NCBI GenBank assembly: GCA_031363055.1
Contig: JANLTP010000070.1
Coordinates: 1 to 64,000, forward strand
Origin: JANLTP01 sp031363055
GTDB lineage: Bacteria; Pseudomonadota; Gammaproteobacteria; Burkholderiales; Burkholderiaceae_E
Reading direction: 5' to 3'
DNA length: 64,000 bases
Shown: positions 6,964-15,506 of the stretch, one piece after another
Layout: the number at the start of each line of letters is the position of its first letter
Position numbering within the stretch: the stretch's first letter is position 1
The notes under the pieces: model-generated
Databases searched by the model: none
Seen by the model: only the letters and a program-made list of their open reading frames with translations
Told to the model about the DNA's origin: nothing
Program-made: the position numbers and the translations under genes

Positions 6964-8829
6964 ATGCGAGCTACCCACGCACCACATCCTCTGAACTGTA
7001 TCCTGGCTTGCGCGCTCGCGCTTGCCGCCGGGCTGGCACTTGCGCCTGCACAGGCTGCGCACTCAACTCAATCTTTGACGGCGCCTGCGGCGCGGCTGGC
7101 ACCGATTACCGCCAATGATTGGTCGACGCGCACGGCAGCTCACCTGCTCGAGCGCGCCGGTTTCGGTGGCACGCCCGCCGAGATCAATCGGCTGGCCGCC
7201 ATGAGCCCGCGCGACGCCGTTCGCTCGTTATTGCAACCTGGCCTCACCGGTATGAGCGACTTCGATGCATCGGGCGCCCACGATCCGAGCCTCGAGCCCT
7301 TTCCCGCTTCCCGCCCGGCGGCCACCGAACTGGCCAAGCGTACCGGGCGCGCCATGGGCGTCGACGTCAAACCGGACGGCAATCGCCGCTTGCAGCCGGT
7401 CGCCGATCGCTTTTTTTACTGGCTGCGTGCCAGTCGGCTCGAGACCCATCGGCTGGCCTACTGGTGGGCCAATCGCATGTTGAACAGCGATCGGCCGCTG
7501 CAAGAAAAAATGAGCTTGTTCTGGCACGGTCACTTTGCGACCAGCGAAGAGAAGGTACGTGACTATCGCAAACTGCTGCAACAAAACGAGTTGTTTCGCG
7601 CCCAGGGTTTGGGCAACTTCCGTAGCTTGCTGGTCGCCGTCGCGCAGGATCCGGCTATGCTCGCGTTTCTCGACGCCGGTGTGAATGTCAAGGGCGCGCC
7701 GAACGAGAACTTCGCACGCGAGATCATGGAACTGTTCAGCATGGGCGTCGGTCACTATAACGAAACAGACATCCGCGAAGCCGCGCGCGCGTTCACTGGC
7801 TGGAACTTCACCGATCTCAAATTCGTGGTGACGCCAGAAAAACATGACGACGGCATCAAGACGGTACTCGGCAAAACGGCGGCGTTCGACGGCGTGTCGG
7901 CGATCGATCATATTTTGGCGCAGCCGATTGCCGCCGAATTCATTGCTGCGAAAATCTACCGCTACTTTGTGCGCGACGAACTTGCCGCGCCGCTACAGAC
8001 CGAGCTGGGCACGCTATTGCGGGCCTCCAAATATGAGCTCGCGCCATTCCTGGAAACCCTATTGATGTCGCGTGATTTTTATTCCGCCGATGTGATCGGC
8101 ACGCGCATCAAGTCGCCCGTGGAATTGGTGGTCTCGACCTATAAAAAGATGGGCCTGACCGAGGTGCCCGGAGTGCCGGACTTCAATGAAATTACCGAAG
8201 CGTTGGGACAAAAGTTGTTCTTCCCACCGACCGTCGCCGGCTGGGCGCAGGGCCGCGCCTGGATCACGCCGGGCTTGTTGCTTGCGCGCGGCAACTTTGC
8301 GTTCGACACGCTGTTCCCGGACATCAACTATATTGCCTCGGATCGCAACCCGGGTCGGCTGTTCGACATCACCACCATCAGCGACAAACTCAGCATGGGC
8401 CAGGATGTCACCCGCGCAACCAAACCGGATGCCAAGGAAATGTCTTCACAGACCATGCAGATGGCCGATCGCGACGAGGACTTCAACACGCGGCTGGCCT
8501 CCTTGCGCGGCTGGCAGATGGCGACGCAGAAAATCAAGCCGATCCCGCGAACCAGCGCTGCACTTGCGCTCAGCGCGATGGTGCGCGAGGCCCAATGCAA
8601 GACGGCCCAAGAAGCAGTGGATGTCCTGCTCGGGCGTTTTCTGTCGGTACCGGTATCGGCCGCTCAGCGACAGCGGTTAGCGTCGTTTCTTGCCAACGAA
8701 CTCGGTACTGCCGATGTCGTTCGCGCGGCCAGTTACCTCGAGGAACCCTTGCGCAATCTGCTGCACCTGATTTTGTCGATGCCGGATTACCAACTGGGCC
8801 AACTTCGCCCTTCGGGTGCATTGGCGTGA
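6964..8829 (+). CDS. DUF1800 domain-containing secreted protein
   Basis: The 621-residue product has a signal peptide (hydrophobic core LACALALAAGLALA, AQA cleavage site near residue 30). The DUF1800 features follow: AAHLLERAGFGGTPAEIN near the start, then MLNSDRPLQEKMSLFWHGHF, NENFAREIMELFSMGVG and a FTGW block. DUF1800 genes are regularly paired with DUF1501 genes, as here, and are thought to encode exported partners; the biochemical role is unknown. The ATG at 6964 was chosen because it begins the signal peptide; an upstream in-frame ATG at 6925 would add 13 residues. The stop codon lies within a 17-bp tandem array. Confidence 0.88.
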   Translation: MRATHAPHPLNCILACALALAAGLALAPAQAAHSTQSLTAPAARLAPITANDWSTRTAAHLLERAGFGGTPAEINRLAAMSPRDAVRSLLQPGLTGMSDFDASGAHDPSLEPFPASRPAATELAKRTGRAMGVDVKPDGNRRLQPVADRFFYWLRASRLETHRLAYWWANRMLNSDRPLQEKMSLFWHGHFATSEEKVRDYRKLLQQNELFRAQGLGNFRSLLVAVAQDPAMLAFLDAGVNVKGAPNENFAREIMELFSMGVGHYNETDIREAARAFTGWNFTDLKFVVTPEKHDDGIKTVLGKTAAFDGVSAIDHILAQPIAAEFIAAKIYRYFVRDELAAPLQTELGTLLRASKYELAPFLETLLMSRDFYSADVIGTRIKSPVELVVSTYKKMGLTEVPGVPDFNEITEALGQKLFFPPTVAGWAQGRAWITPGLLLARGNFAFDTLFPDINYIASDRNPGRLFDITTISDKLSMGQDVTRATKPDAKEMSSQTMQMADRDEDFNTRLASLRGWQMATQKIKPIPRTSAALALSAMVREAQCKTAQEAVDVLLGRFLSVPVSAAQRQRLASFLANELGTADVVRAASYLEEPLRNLLHLILSMPDYQLGQLRPSGALA

Positions 8830-8891
8830 TGGGTGAATCGGCGTGATCGGAGACTGGACATGATGGGTGACTGGAAATGATGGGTGGCTGG
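8824..8891. repeat. 17-bp tandem array (4 copies) spanning a stop codon
   Basis: Four consecutive 17-bp units of the form GCGTGATGGGTGAATCG / ACATGATGGGTGACTGG run from the stop codon of the DUF1800 gene to the start region of the DUF1501 gene. The first unit includes the TGA stop at 8827, so the array could have grown by duplicating the gene end. Confidence 0.9.
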
Positions 8892-8893
8892 AG

Positions 8894-10147
8894 ATGACAC
8901 TTCAATTGGAGCGGCGTGCGTTGCTGCGCCACGCCGCTGGCCTGACCACATTGGGCGCAGCGCCGGGGTTTGCGCTGTCGCGAGCGTTGGCACAGGGCAG
9001 CGCGACGTCTGCAATCTCCACTACGGGCGGCGCTAACCCGAACCGGATCCTGGTGGTACTCGAGCTCTCCGGCGGCAACGACGGCTTGAACACGCTGGTC
9101 CCCTACACCGACGATGCGTATTACCGCCATCGACCCAAGATCGGTATTCGACCGGACAAGCTGCGTAAGATCCATCAGCAATTCGGATTCAATTCGAGCA
9201 TGGCTGGCTTCGAGCGCCTGTTCAAGGACGGCAACATGGCGGTGGTTCACGGCGTCGGCTATGCGCAACCGTCGTTTTCACATTTCACCTCGATGGCCTA
9301 CTGGCACACGGCGGCGCCGAACAGTGGCGAAGAATACGGCTGGATGGGCCGTCTGGCAGACCAGATTCATCCGACCGAGGTCGCCAATGCGATCATCAAC
9401 ATCGACGAGCGCCAATCGCTAGCCGTGCGGGCGCGCCGCCAGGTGCCGGTGGTCTTCAACGACCCGGATCGCTTTACCCGCAAGGGCTTCTTGCAGGCAC
9501 GGCCGCTGCTGGACCAGCTTCAACCGGCGAACGCTGAGTCAAGCGATCCTCCGTCGCAGCGCTTTTTGCAAGACGTCGCCCGCAGCGCCCTGGAGTCCTC
9601 GCAACTGGTGCGTGAAGCCTGTGCAAAATACAAGACACCAATCGACTATGGCATTGTGCCGCTCGATCTGCCGAAGATCGCGGCGCTGATCAGTGCCGGC
9701 CTGCCGACCCGCCTTTACTACACGTCGTTCCGGCACAATGCCTTCGACACGCATGTTCAGCAAGCCGACCTGCACCAGCGCCTGCTCAGTTATGCCTCGG
9801 ACTCGATATCGGGCTTCATGAAGGACATGCAGCGTCTCGGTCGCGCCGACGATGTCGTGCTGATGGTCCTGTCCGAATTCGGGCGCCGGGTGCCTGAAAA
9901 TACCGGTCTCGGCACTGACCACGGCACGGCCAACCATATGTATTTGATTGGCAAGCCGGTCAAGGGCGGGCATTTCGGTGCGCCACCGAATCTCGCCAAA
10001 CTGGACGAAGGCCAGAACATGGAATTCACGACCGACTTCCGGCGGGTCTACGCCAGCGCCATACAGGGCTGGTTCGGCGTGCGGGACAGCACGAGCGTGC
10101 TCGGCGGTCGATTTGACCCACTGCCGATATTCCCTGCGTCGGGGTAG
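8894..10147 (+). CDS. DUF1501 domain-containing protein with Tat-type signal
   Basis: The 417-residue protein opens with ERRALLRHAAGLTTLG, a twin-arginine-type signal, followed by an ALAQG cleavage region near residue 35. DUF1501 hallmarks include LVVLELSGGNDGLNTLVPY near residue 50, then AVVHGVGY and MVLSEFGRRVPEN with a DHGT segment. The family has a sulfatase/alkaline-phosphatase-like fold, suggesting a metal-dependent exported enzyme, but no substrate is known. It directly follows its usual DUF1800 partner. A GTG at 8867 is an alternative start, but it lies in the tandem array; 8894 begins at the signal peptide. Confidence 0.88.
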   Translation: MTLQLERRALLRHAAGLTTLGAAPGFALSRALAQGSATSAISTTGGANPNRILVVLELSGGNDGLNTLVPYTDDAYYRHRPKIGIRPDKLRKIHQQFGFNSSMAGFERLFKDGNMAVVHGVGYAQPSFSHFTSMAYWHTAAPNSGEEYGWMGRLADQIHPTEVANAIINIDERQSLAVRARRQVPVVFNDPDRFTRKGFLQARPLLDQLQPANAESSDPPSQRFLQDVARSALESSQLVREACAKYKTPIDYGIVPLDLPKIAALISAGLPTRLYYTSFRHNAFDTHVQQADLHQRLLSYASDSISGFMKDMQRLGRADDVVLMVLSEFGRRVPENTGLGTDHGTANHMYLIGKPVKGGHFGAPPNLAKLDEGQNMEFTTDFRRVYASAIQGWFGVRDSTSVLGGRFDPLPIFPASG

Positions 10148-10193
10148 GTCTTAACTCAGGCTATCATTTGCGGTCACCGTTTGGAGTAACCGT

Positions 10194-11381
10194 ATGTTGA
10201 CCATCCCCGGCCTGCAATTCGACCTCGGCGAAGACATCGCCCTGTTGCGCGATTCGCTGCAGCAGTTCACCGCCGCCGAAATCACCCCGCTCGCTTACGA
10301 GATCGATCGCAGCGATCAATTTCCCATGCCTTTGTGGCGCAAGTTGGGCGACATGGGCGTTCTGGGCATTACGGTGGCCGAGGAATACGGCGGCGCCGGG
10401 CTGGGCTATCTCGCCCATATCGTCGCCATGGAAGAAATTTCGCGCGGCTCGGCCTCGGTAGGCTTGAGCTACGGCGCGCATTCAAATCTGTGCGTCAATC
10501 AGATCAACCGCAATGGCAGCGAAGAACAGAAACGCAAATATTTGCCGAAACTGATTTCCGGCGAACATGTCGGTGCGCTGGCCATGTCGGAACCGAATGC
10601 CGGCTCGGATGTCATCTCGATGAAACTGCGCGCCGACTTCAAAGGCGATCGTTGGGTGCTCAACGGCAGCAAGATGTGGATCACCAACGGCCCCGATGCC
10701 GACGTCATGGTCATCTACGCCAAGAACGATTTCGAAGCCGGTGCGCGCGGCGTCACGGCCTTTCTGGTTGAAAAAGGCTTCAAGGGCTTCTCGGTCGCGC
10801 AAAAGCTCGACAAGATGGGCATGCGCGGCAGCCACACCGGTGAGCTGGTGTTCGAGAACTGCGAAGTTCCTGCTGAAAACGTACTCGGCGGCCTGGGCAA
10901 TGGCGCGCGCGTTTTGATGAGTGGCCTCGACTTCGAGCGGGCGGTTCTGTCGGGCGGGCCGCTGGGCATCATGTCGGCTTGCATGGACGTTGCCGTGCCC
11001 TACGTGCATGAACGCAAGCAGTTCGGCCAGCCGATCGGTGAGTTCCAGCTCATGCAGGGCAAACTGGCCGACATGTACACGACCATGATGGCCAGCCGTG
11101 CCTATGTCTACGAAGTCGGCAAACAATGCGATCGTAGTCGCGACGGCAAGGTCGATGTGCGCTCGTTGCGCAAGGACGCCGCCGGCGCTATTCTGTACGC
11201 CGCCGAAAAGGCCACCTGGATGGCCGGTGAAGCCATTCAATGCCTGGGCGGCAACGGCTACATCAACGAGTACCCGACCGGACGGCTCTGGCGCGATGCC
11301 AAGCTGTACGAAATTGGCGCCGGCACGTCCGAGATTCGCCGCATGCTGATCGGGCGGGAGCTTTTCTCCGAAACCCTGTAG
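10194..11381 (+). CDS. liuA: Isovaleryl-CoA dehydrogenase
   Basis: The 395-residue acyl-CoA dehydrogenase oxidises isovaleryl-CoA to 3-methylcrotonyl-CoA in leucine degradation. The assignment rests on the base position: IVD uses a Glu in the helix GLDFERAVLSGGPLGIM, present here, while the usual Glu of YEGTSEI is lost (EIGAGTSEIRR), exactly as in known IVDs. The family blocks AMSEPNAGSDVISMKL and WITNGPDADV are also present. A ribosome site (TTGGAG) precedes the ATG. It follows the LiuR-like and DUF1800/1501 genes and precedes aceK by 45 bases. The product feeds methylcrotonyl-CoA carboxylase, encoded about 19 kb away. Confidence 0.93.
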   Translation: MLTIPGLQFDLGEDIALLRDSLQQFTAAEITPLAYEIDRSDQFPMPLWRKLGDMGVLGITVAEEYGGAGLGYLAHIVAMEEISRGSASVGLSYGAHSNLCVNQINRNGSEEQKRKYLPKLISGEHVGALAMSEPNAGSDVISMKLRADFKGDRWVLNGSKMWITNGPDADVMVIYAKNDFEAGARGVTAFLVEKGFKGFSVAQKLDKMGMRGSHTGELVFENCEVPAENVLGGLGNGARVLMSGLDFERAVLSGGPLGIMSACMDVAVPYVHERKQFGQPIGEFQLMQGKLADMYTTMMASRAYVYEVGKQCDRSRDGKVDVRSLRKDAAGAILYAAEKATWMAGEAIQCLGGNGYINEYPTGRLWRDAKLYEIGAGTSEIRRMLIGRELFSETL

Positions 11382-11409
11382 TTTTTGGTTGCAGTCTCAA
11401 GATTGCTGG

Positions 11410-11437
11410 CCCATGCCTGTAGACCCATGCCTGTAAC
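11410..11437. repeat. 14-bp direct duplication at the start of aceK
   Basis: CCCATGCCTGTAGA is followed directly by CCCATGCCTGTAAC. Each copy carries an ATG, but the first runs into a TAG stop two codons on, so only the second can start aceK. Confidence 0.85.
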
Positions 11438-13181
11438 TTCTGCCCGCGCGATGACGCTGGCCCTCGCCATTCTGGCGGGCTTCGATCGCCACTACGCGCT
11501 GTTTCGCTACAACGCCCAACAAGCGAAGGCGCGCTTCGAAGCGGCCGATTGGCACGGCATTCGCCGGCTGGCGCGCGAACGCATCACGTTCTACGACCAG
11601 CGGGTTGCCGAGGCGATGGCGCGTATTCAGGAGGAGCACAGCGATCGCGAGCTGACCGGCAGCAGTAGCGAGGAGCTTTGGCAACAGGTCAAACGTCACT
11701 ACGTCGGTCTGCTCACCGACCACAAGCAGCCGGAGTTGGCCGAGACCTTCTTTAATTCGGTCACCACCAAAATCCTGCATCGCACCTATTTTCATAACGC
11801 GTTCATGTTCGTGCGACCGGCCGTGTCCACCGAGTACCTGGATGCGGTGCCGCCGTCCTATACGGTGTACTACCCGGCGCGTGATGGCTGGTTGCCAGGT
11901 TTTCAAAAGATGGTCATCGACATTGGTCTGGCCTGTCCGTTCTTTGATATCGATCGCGACCTGAACCTGGTGCTCGACGCCACCCGCCGCTACATTCCCA
12001 AAAATCTTTCAGCCACCGGCGATTGCCAGATTCAAGTGCTGCGCACCCTGTTCTTTCGCAACAAGGGTTGCTACCTGATTGGCCGGGTCATCAACGAAGG
12101 CGAAGTCCTGCCGATGGCGGTGCCGATCATGCTCGATGACAGCGGCCGGGCCTACATCGACACGATCCTGTTCGGCAGCGAACGCATCGAGGCGCTGTTC
12201 AATTTTGCGCGCGCTTATTTCATGGTCGACATGGATGTGCCCGCCGCCTACGTGCGTTTCCTGAGCTCGCTCATGCCGACCAAACCGGATTCGGAGCTCT
12301 ACACCATGCTGGGCCTGCACAAGCAGGGCAAGACCGCGTTCTACCGCGACCTGTTGCATCATCTGCGTCATTCACATGACCACTTTGTCGTCGCACCCGG
12401 CATCAAGGGGCTGGTCATGCTGGTGTTTACGTTGCCGTCGTTTCCTTATGTCTTCAAGGTCATCAAGGACAAGCGCAGCAAGGACGTGTCGCGCGAGTTC
12501 GTTCAGGCGCAATATCAGTTGGTCAAGTTTCATGACCGGGTCGGGCGGATGGCCGACACCTGGGAGTATTCCGACGTACCGTTCCCGAAATCGCGCCTCG
12601 ATGCAGCGCTGGTGGCTGAGCTGCGTGAGTATTTGCCCTCGCAACTTGAAGAGGACGGCGAGTCGCTGATCATCAAGCACCTTTACATCGAGCGGCGCAT
12701 GATCCCGCTCAACATGTACATCGAACAGGCGACGCCCGAAGAGCGCGAACATTCGATTCTCGAGTATGGTCTGGCGATCAAGCAGATGGTCGCCGCCAAC
12801 ATGTTTCCGGGCGACATGCTCTACAAGAATTTTGGCGTGACCCGCGGCAAGCGCGTGGTGTTTTATGACTATGACGAAGTCGCCTACATCACCGACTGTG
12901 TGTTTCGCCGCGTGCCGGAACCCCGTACGCCAGAGGACGAGATGTCCTCGGAGCCGTGGTATCGGGTTGGTCCCCATGATGTTTTTCCGGAAGAGTTTGG
13001 AACCTTTTTGCTGGGCGATGCCCGCGTGCGCGAGCCGTTTCTCAAGCACCATGCCGATCTGCTCGACGCCGCGTTCTGGCAAACTCACCAGCAGCGAATT
13101 CGCGACGGTCTGCTCGACGACGTTTTCCCTTACCCGGAGTCGTTAAGATTTGCGCGACGACGGTCGGCAGGGACGGCGTAA
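11427..13181 (+). CDS. aceK: Isocitrate dehydrogenase kinase/phosphatase
   Basis: This 584-residue cytosolic enzyme phosphorylates and dephosphorylates isocitrate dehydrogenase, diverting carbon to the glyoxylate shunt. AceK family blocks run through the whole length: GFDRHYALFRY near the N-terminus, IKGLVMLVFTLPSFPYVFKV for nucleotide binding with its Lys, GDMLYKNFGVT, and VVFYDYDEVAYI with metal-binding Asp residues. Length fits the family (about 570-600). The open frame reaches back to a TTG at 11385, but the ATG at 11427 is preferred. Placement between isovaleryl-CoA dehydrogenase and thiolase, not next to aceA/aceB, links it to acetyl-CoA-yielding catabolism. Confidence 0.95.
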   Translation: MPVTSARAMTLALAILAGFDRHYALFRYNAQQAKARFEAADWHGIRRLARERITFYDQRVAEAMARIQEEHSDRELTGSSSEELWQQVKRHYVGLLTDHKQPELAETFFNSVTTKILHRTYFHNAFMFVRPAVSTEYLDAVPPSYTVYYPARDGWLPGFQKMVIDIGLACPFFDIDRDLNLVLDATRRYIPKNLSATGDCQIQVLRTLFFRNKGCYLIGRVINEGEVLPMAVPIMLDDSGRAYIDTILFGSERIEALFNFARAYFMVDMDVPAAYVRFLSSLMPTKPDSELYTMLGLHKQGKTAFYRDLLHHLRHSHDHFVVAPGIKGLVMLVFTLPSFPYVFKVIKDKRSKDVSREFVQAQYQLVKFHDRVGRMADTWEYSDVPFPKSRLDAALVAELREYLPSQLEEDGESLIIKHLYIERRMIPLNMYIEQATPEEREHSILEYGLAIKQMVAANMFPGDMLYKNFGVTRGKRVVFYDYDEVAYITDCVFRRVPEPRTPEDEMSSEPWYRVGPHDVFPEEFGTFLLGDARVREPFLKHHADLLDAAFWQTHQQRIRDGLLDDVFPYPESLRFARRRSAGTA

Positions 13182-13184
13182 AAT

Positions 13185-13205
13185 CTGAATTTGAATTTGA
13201 ACTTG
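13185..13205. repeat. 6-bp microsatellite before the thiolase gene
   Basis: Three units TGAATT, TGAATT and TGAACT follow the aceK stop and precede the ribosome site (ACAGGAG) of the thiolase gene. Confidence 0.7.
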
Positions 13206-13228
13206 CACTCAAACCACAGGAGCCAAAT

Positions 13229-14410
13229 ATGTCTGATCCCATTGTGATCGTATCCGCCACGCGCACGCCCATTGGCAGCATGATGGGTGACTTTTCTTCC
13301 TTGCAGGCCCACCAATTGGGCGCAATCGCCATCAAGGCAGCCGTCGAGCGCGCCGGTCTGAAACCTGACCAGGTTCAGGAAGTCATCATGGGCTGCTGCC
13401 TGCCCGCAGGCCAGGGTCAAGCGCCGGCGCGGCAAGCATCCCTGGGCGCCGGACTGTCGGTTGCGGCGGGCGCCACCACCATCAATAAGATGTGCGGTTC
13501 CGGCATGAAGGCTGCCATGTTTGCGCATGACATTCTGGCCGCGCACTCGATGGATGTCATCGTCGCCGGCGGCATGGAAAACATGACCAACGCACCCTAC
13601 CTGCTTCCAAAGGCGCGCGGCGGCTACCGTTACGGCCACGCCATGATGTACGACCATATGGCGATCGACGGTTTGGAGGATGCCTACGATCGCGGCAAGG
13701 CGATGGGCGTGTTCGCCGAGACCTGCGCCAGCAAGTACGAGTTCACGCGTGCCGAGCAGGACCGTTTCGCGATCGCGTCGACCGAGCGCGCCATCAAGGC
13801 CAACCAGGACGGCAGTTTCAAATGGGAATTCGCGCCGGTCACCGTTGAGGGCAAAAAAGGCCCGAGCCTGATTGAACGCGATGAGCAGCCGTTCAAGGCC
13901 ATGATCGACAAGATTCCAACCTTGCGGCCGGCCTTCAAGAAGGATGGCACCATCACCGCTGCCAATGCGTCTTCGATTTCGGATGGCGCAGCAGCCCTGG
14001 TGATGATGCGTCGCTCAACTGCTGAGAAGCTCGGCGTCCAGCCGATCGCGACCATCATCGGGCAGGCCACCAATGCGCATGAACCCGAGTGGTTCACGAC
14101 GGCGCCAGTCGGTGCCATCAAAAAGCTTTACGATAAGATCGGCTGGACCAGCAAGAGCGTCGATCTGTTCGAGATCAATGAGGCGTTCGCGGTGGTAGCC
14201 ATGGCGGCGATGAAAGAGCACGGTATTGCCCATGAAAAACTGAACATACATGGCGGCGCCTGCGCGCTTGGTCATCCGATTGGTGCATCCGGCGCTCGCA
14301 TCATCGTGACCTTGATCGGCGCCCTGAAAAAGACCGGTGGCAAACGCGGCGTCGCCAGTCTGTGCATTGGTGGCGGCGAAGCGACTGCCATTGCGCTGGA
14401 GCTTGCGTAG
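13229..14410 (+). CDS. Acetyl-CoA C-acetyltransferase (thiolase)
   Basis: The 393-residue thiolase interconverts acetoacetyl-CoA and two acetyl-CoA. Its catalytic residues are in canonical motifs: nucleophilic Cys in NKMCGSGMKA (about residue 92), His in GHPIGASGAR near the end, and the second Cys in CIGGGEATA. Length is standard. It is the natural last step for acetoacetate carbon from leucine breakdown, or could serve fatty-acid or PHB metabolism. A strong ribosome site (AGGAG) precedes the ATG. The stop TAG shares one base with the GTG start of the next gene. Confidence 0.93.
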   Translation: MSDPIVIVSATRTPIGSMMGDFSSLQAHQLGAIAIKAAVERAGLKPDQVQEVIMGCCLPAGQGQAPARQASLGAGLSVAAGATTINKMCGSGMKAAMFAHDILAAHSMDVIVAGGMENMTNAPYLLPKARGGYRYGHAMMYDHMAIDGLEDAYDRGKAMGVFAETCASKYEFTRAEQDRFAIASTERAIKANQDGSFKWEFAPVTVEGKKGPSLIERDEQPFKAMIDKIPTLRPAFKKDGTITAANASSISDGAAALVMMRRSTAEKLGVQPIATIIGQATNAHEPEWFTTAPVGAIKKLYDKIGWTSKSVDLFEINEAFAVVAMAAMKEHGIAHEKLNIHGGACALGHPIGASGARIIVTLIGALKKTGGKRGVASLCIGGGEATAIALELA

Positions 14411-15087
14411 TGCCGCGTGCGTTGATTGTCGGTGCCTCGCGAGGGATCGGCTTTGAGTTTGTGCGGCAATACCTGGCGGCCCATTGGACCGTGTATGCGA
14501 CTTTTCGCAGCGAAGCCGATCGACTGAAGCTGCGCGAGCTCGGCGCGCACACCCTGAAGCTCGATGTGCTGGAGCTCAATGACGTCGCCGGTATTTCATG
14601 GCAACTCGACGGCGAGTCGTTTGATGTCGTCATCAACAATGCCGGTGTCTACGGACCGCGCGCCAGCACGACCAAATCGCCACCGACGCAAGACGAGTTC
14701 GATAACGTCATGCGCACCAACGTGCTGGCCGGCATGCGCATCATTCCAGTGGTCGCACCCTTGCTGACGGCCAAGGGCGGTACCCTGGCCTTTATTTCCA
14801 GCCGGATGGGATCGATTTCCGAAGCCGGGGCCAGTTATGGCCTGCTGTATCGCACCTCGAAGGCGGCCGTCAACATGCTCGCGAAACTCGCCCACACCGA
14901 CTACTCGCCGATTGGCGTGCGCGTGTTGACCCTGCATCCGGGCTGGGTGCGCACCGACATGGGCGGCCCGAACGCCGATGTTGAAGTATCAGCCAGCATT
15001 GAAGGCATGTGCCGTGTCATCGCTGACGCCGAGGCGTTTGCAAGCGGCGGGTTTTACGACTATCGCGGACAATCTTTGGCATGGTGA
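14410..15087 (+). CDS. Short-chain dehydrogenase/reductase
   Basis: The 225-residue SDR starts with a GTG that overlaps the thiolase TAG by one base. It begins straight at the Rossmann strand (ALIVGASRGIGFEFVRQY) and shows NNAGVYGPR and the catalytic YRTSK (YxxxK). It is shorter than classical SDRs and resembles the C-factor-like group. Substrate cannot be inferred. Overlaps on both sides with thiolase and RidA genes suggest one transcript. Confidence 0.85.
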   Translation: MPRALIVGASRGIGFEFVRQYLAAHWTVYATFRSEADRLKLRELGAHTLKLDVLELNDVAGISWQLDGESFDVVINNAGVYGPRASTTKSPPTQDEFDNVMRTNVLAGMRIIPVVAPLLTAKGGTLAFISSRMGSISEAGASYGLLYRTSKAAVNMLAKLAHTDYSPIGVRVLTLHPGWVRTDMGGPNADVEVSASIEGMCRVIADAEAFASGGFYDYRGQSLAW

Positions 15088-15092
15088 ACGGC

Positions 15093-15476
15093 ATGAACGA
15101 AAAACAACTGATCTCCTCGGGTTCGAGTTTCGAAGCGCTGGCCGGATACTCACGCGCCGTGGTTCACGGCAAAGACGTGTTCGTGTCCGGCACCACCGGC
15201 TTCGACTATTCAAACATGACCATTGTTGAAGATGCGGTAGCGCAGACCCACCAGTGCTTTGCGAATATTGCCGACGCGCTCAAGCGCGCCGGCTGCTCGC
15301 TCGATGATGTCGTCAGAGTGCATTACCTGTTGACCGATGCCGGCGACTTTGAAAAGCTGGCGCCGATCTTCGGCCAGTATTTTGCGAAGGCTCGACCAGC
15401 AGCCACGGCGACCGTGGTCGGGTTGGTGGACGCGCGAATTAAAATAGAAATCGAAGTCACGGCCCGTCGCGGCTGA
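15093..15476 (+). CDS. RidA/YjgF-family protein
   Basis: The 127-residue protein has RidA features: an N-terminal SSGSSFEALAGYSRAVVHG block, VSGTTGFD, and a C-terminal PAATATVVGLVDARIKIEIE block. RidA proteins deaminate reactive enamine/imine intermediates in the cytosol, although the canonical Arg-containing motif here reads VVGLVDARIKIEIE. The ATG at 15093 has GGTGA at good spacing; an in-frame ATG at 15081 inside the SDR stop region is an alternative. Confidence 0.85.
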   Translation: MNEKQLISSGSSFEALAGYSRAVVHGKDVFVSGTTGFDYSNMTIVEDAVAQTHQCFANIADALKRAGCSLDDVVRVHYLLTDAGDFEKLAPIFGQYFAKARPAATATVVGLVDARIKIEIEVTARRG

Positions 15477-15506
15477 ACCGTAGCTACTGTTTGAACAGGA
15501 AATCCG

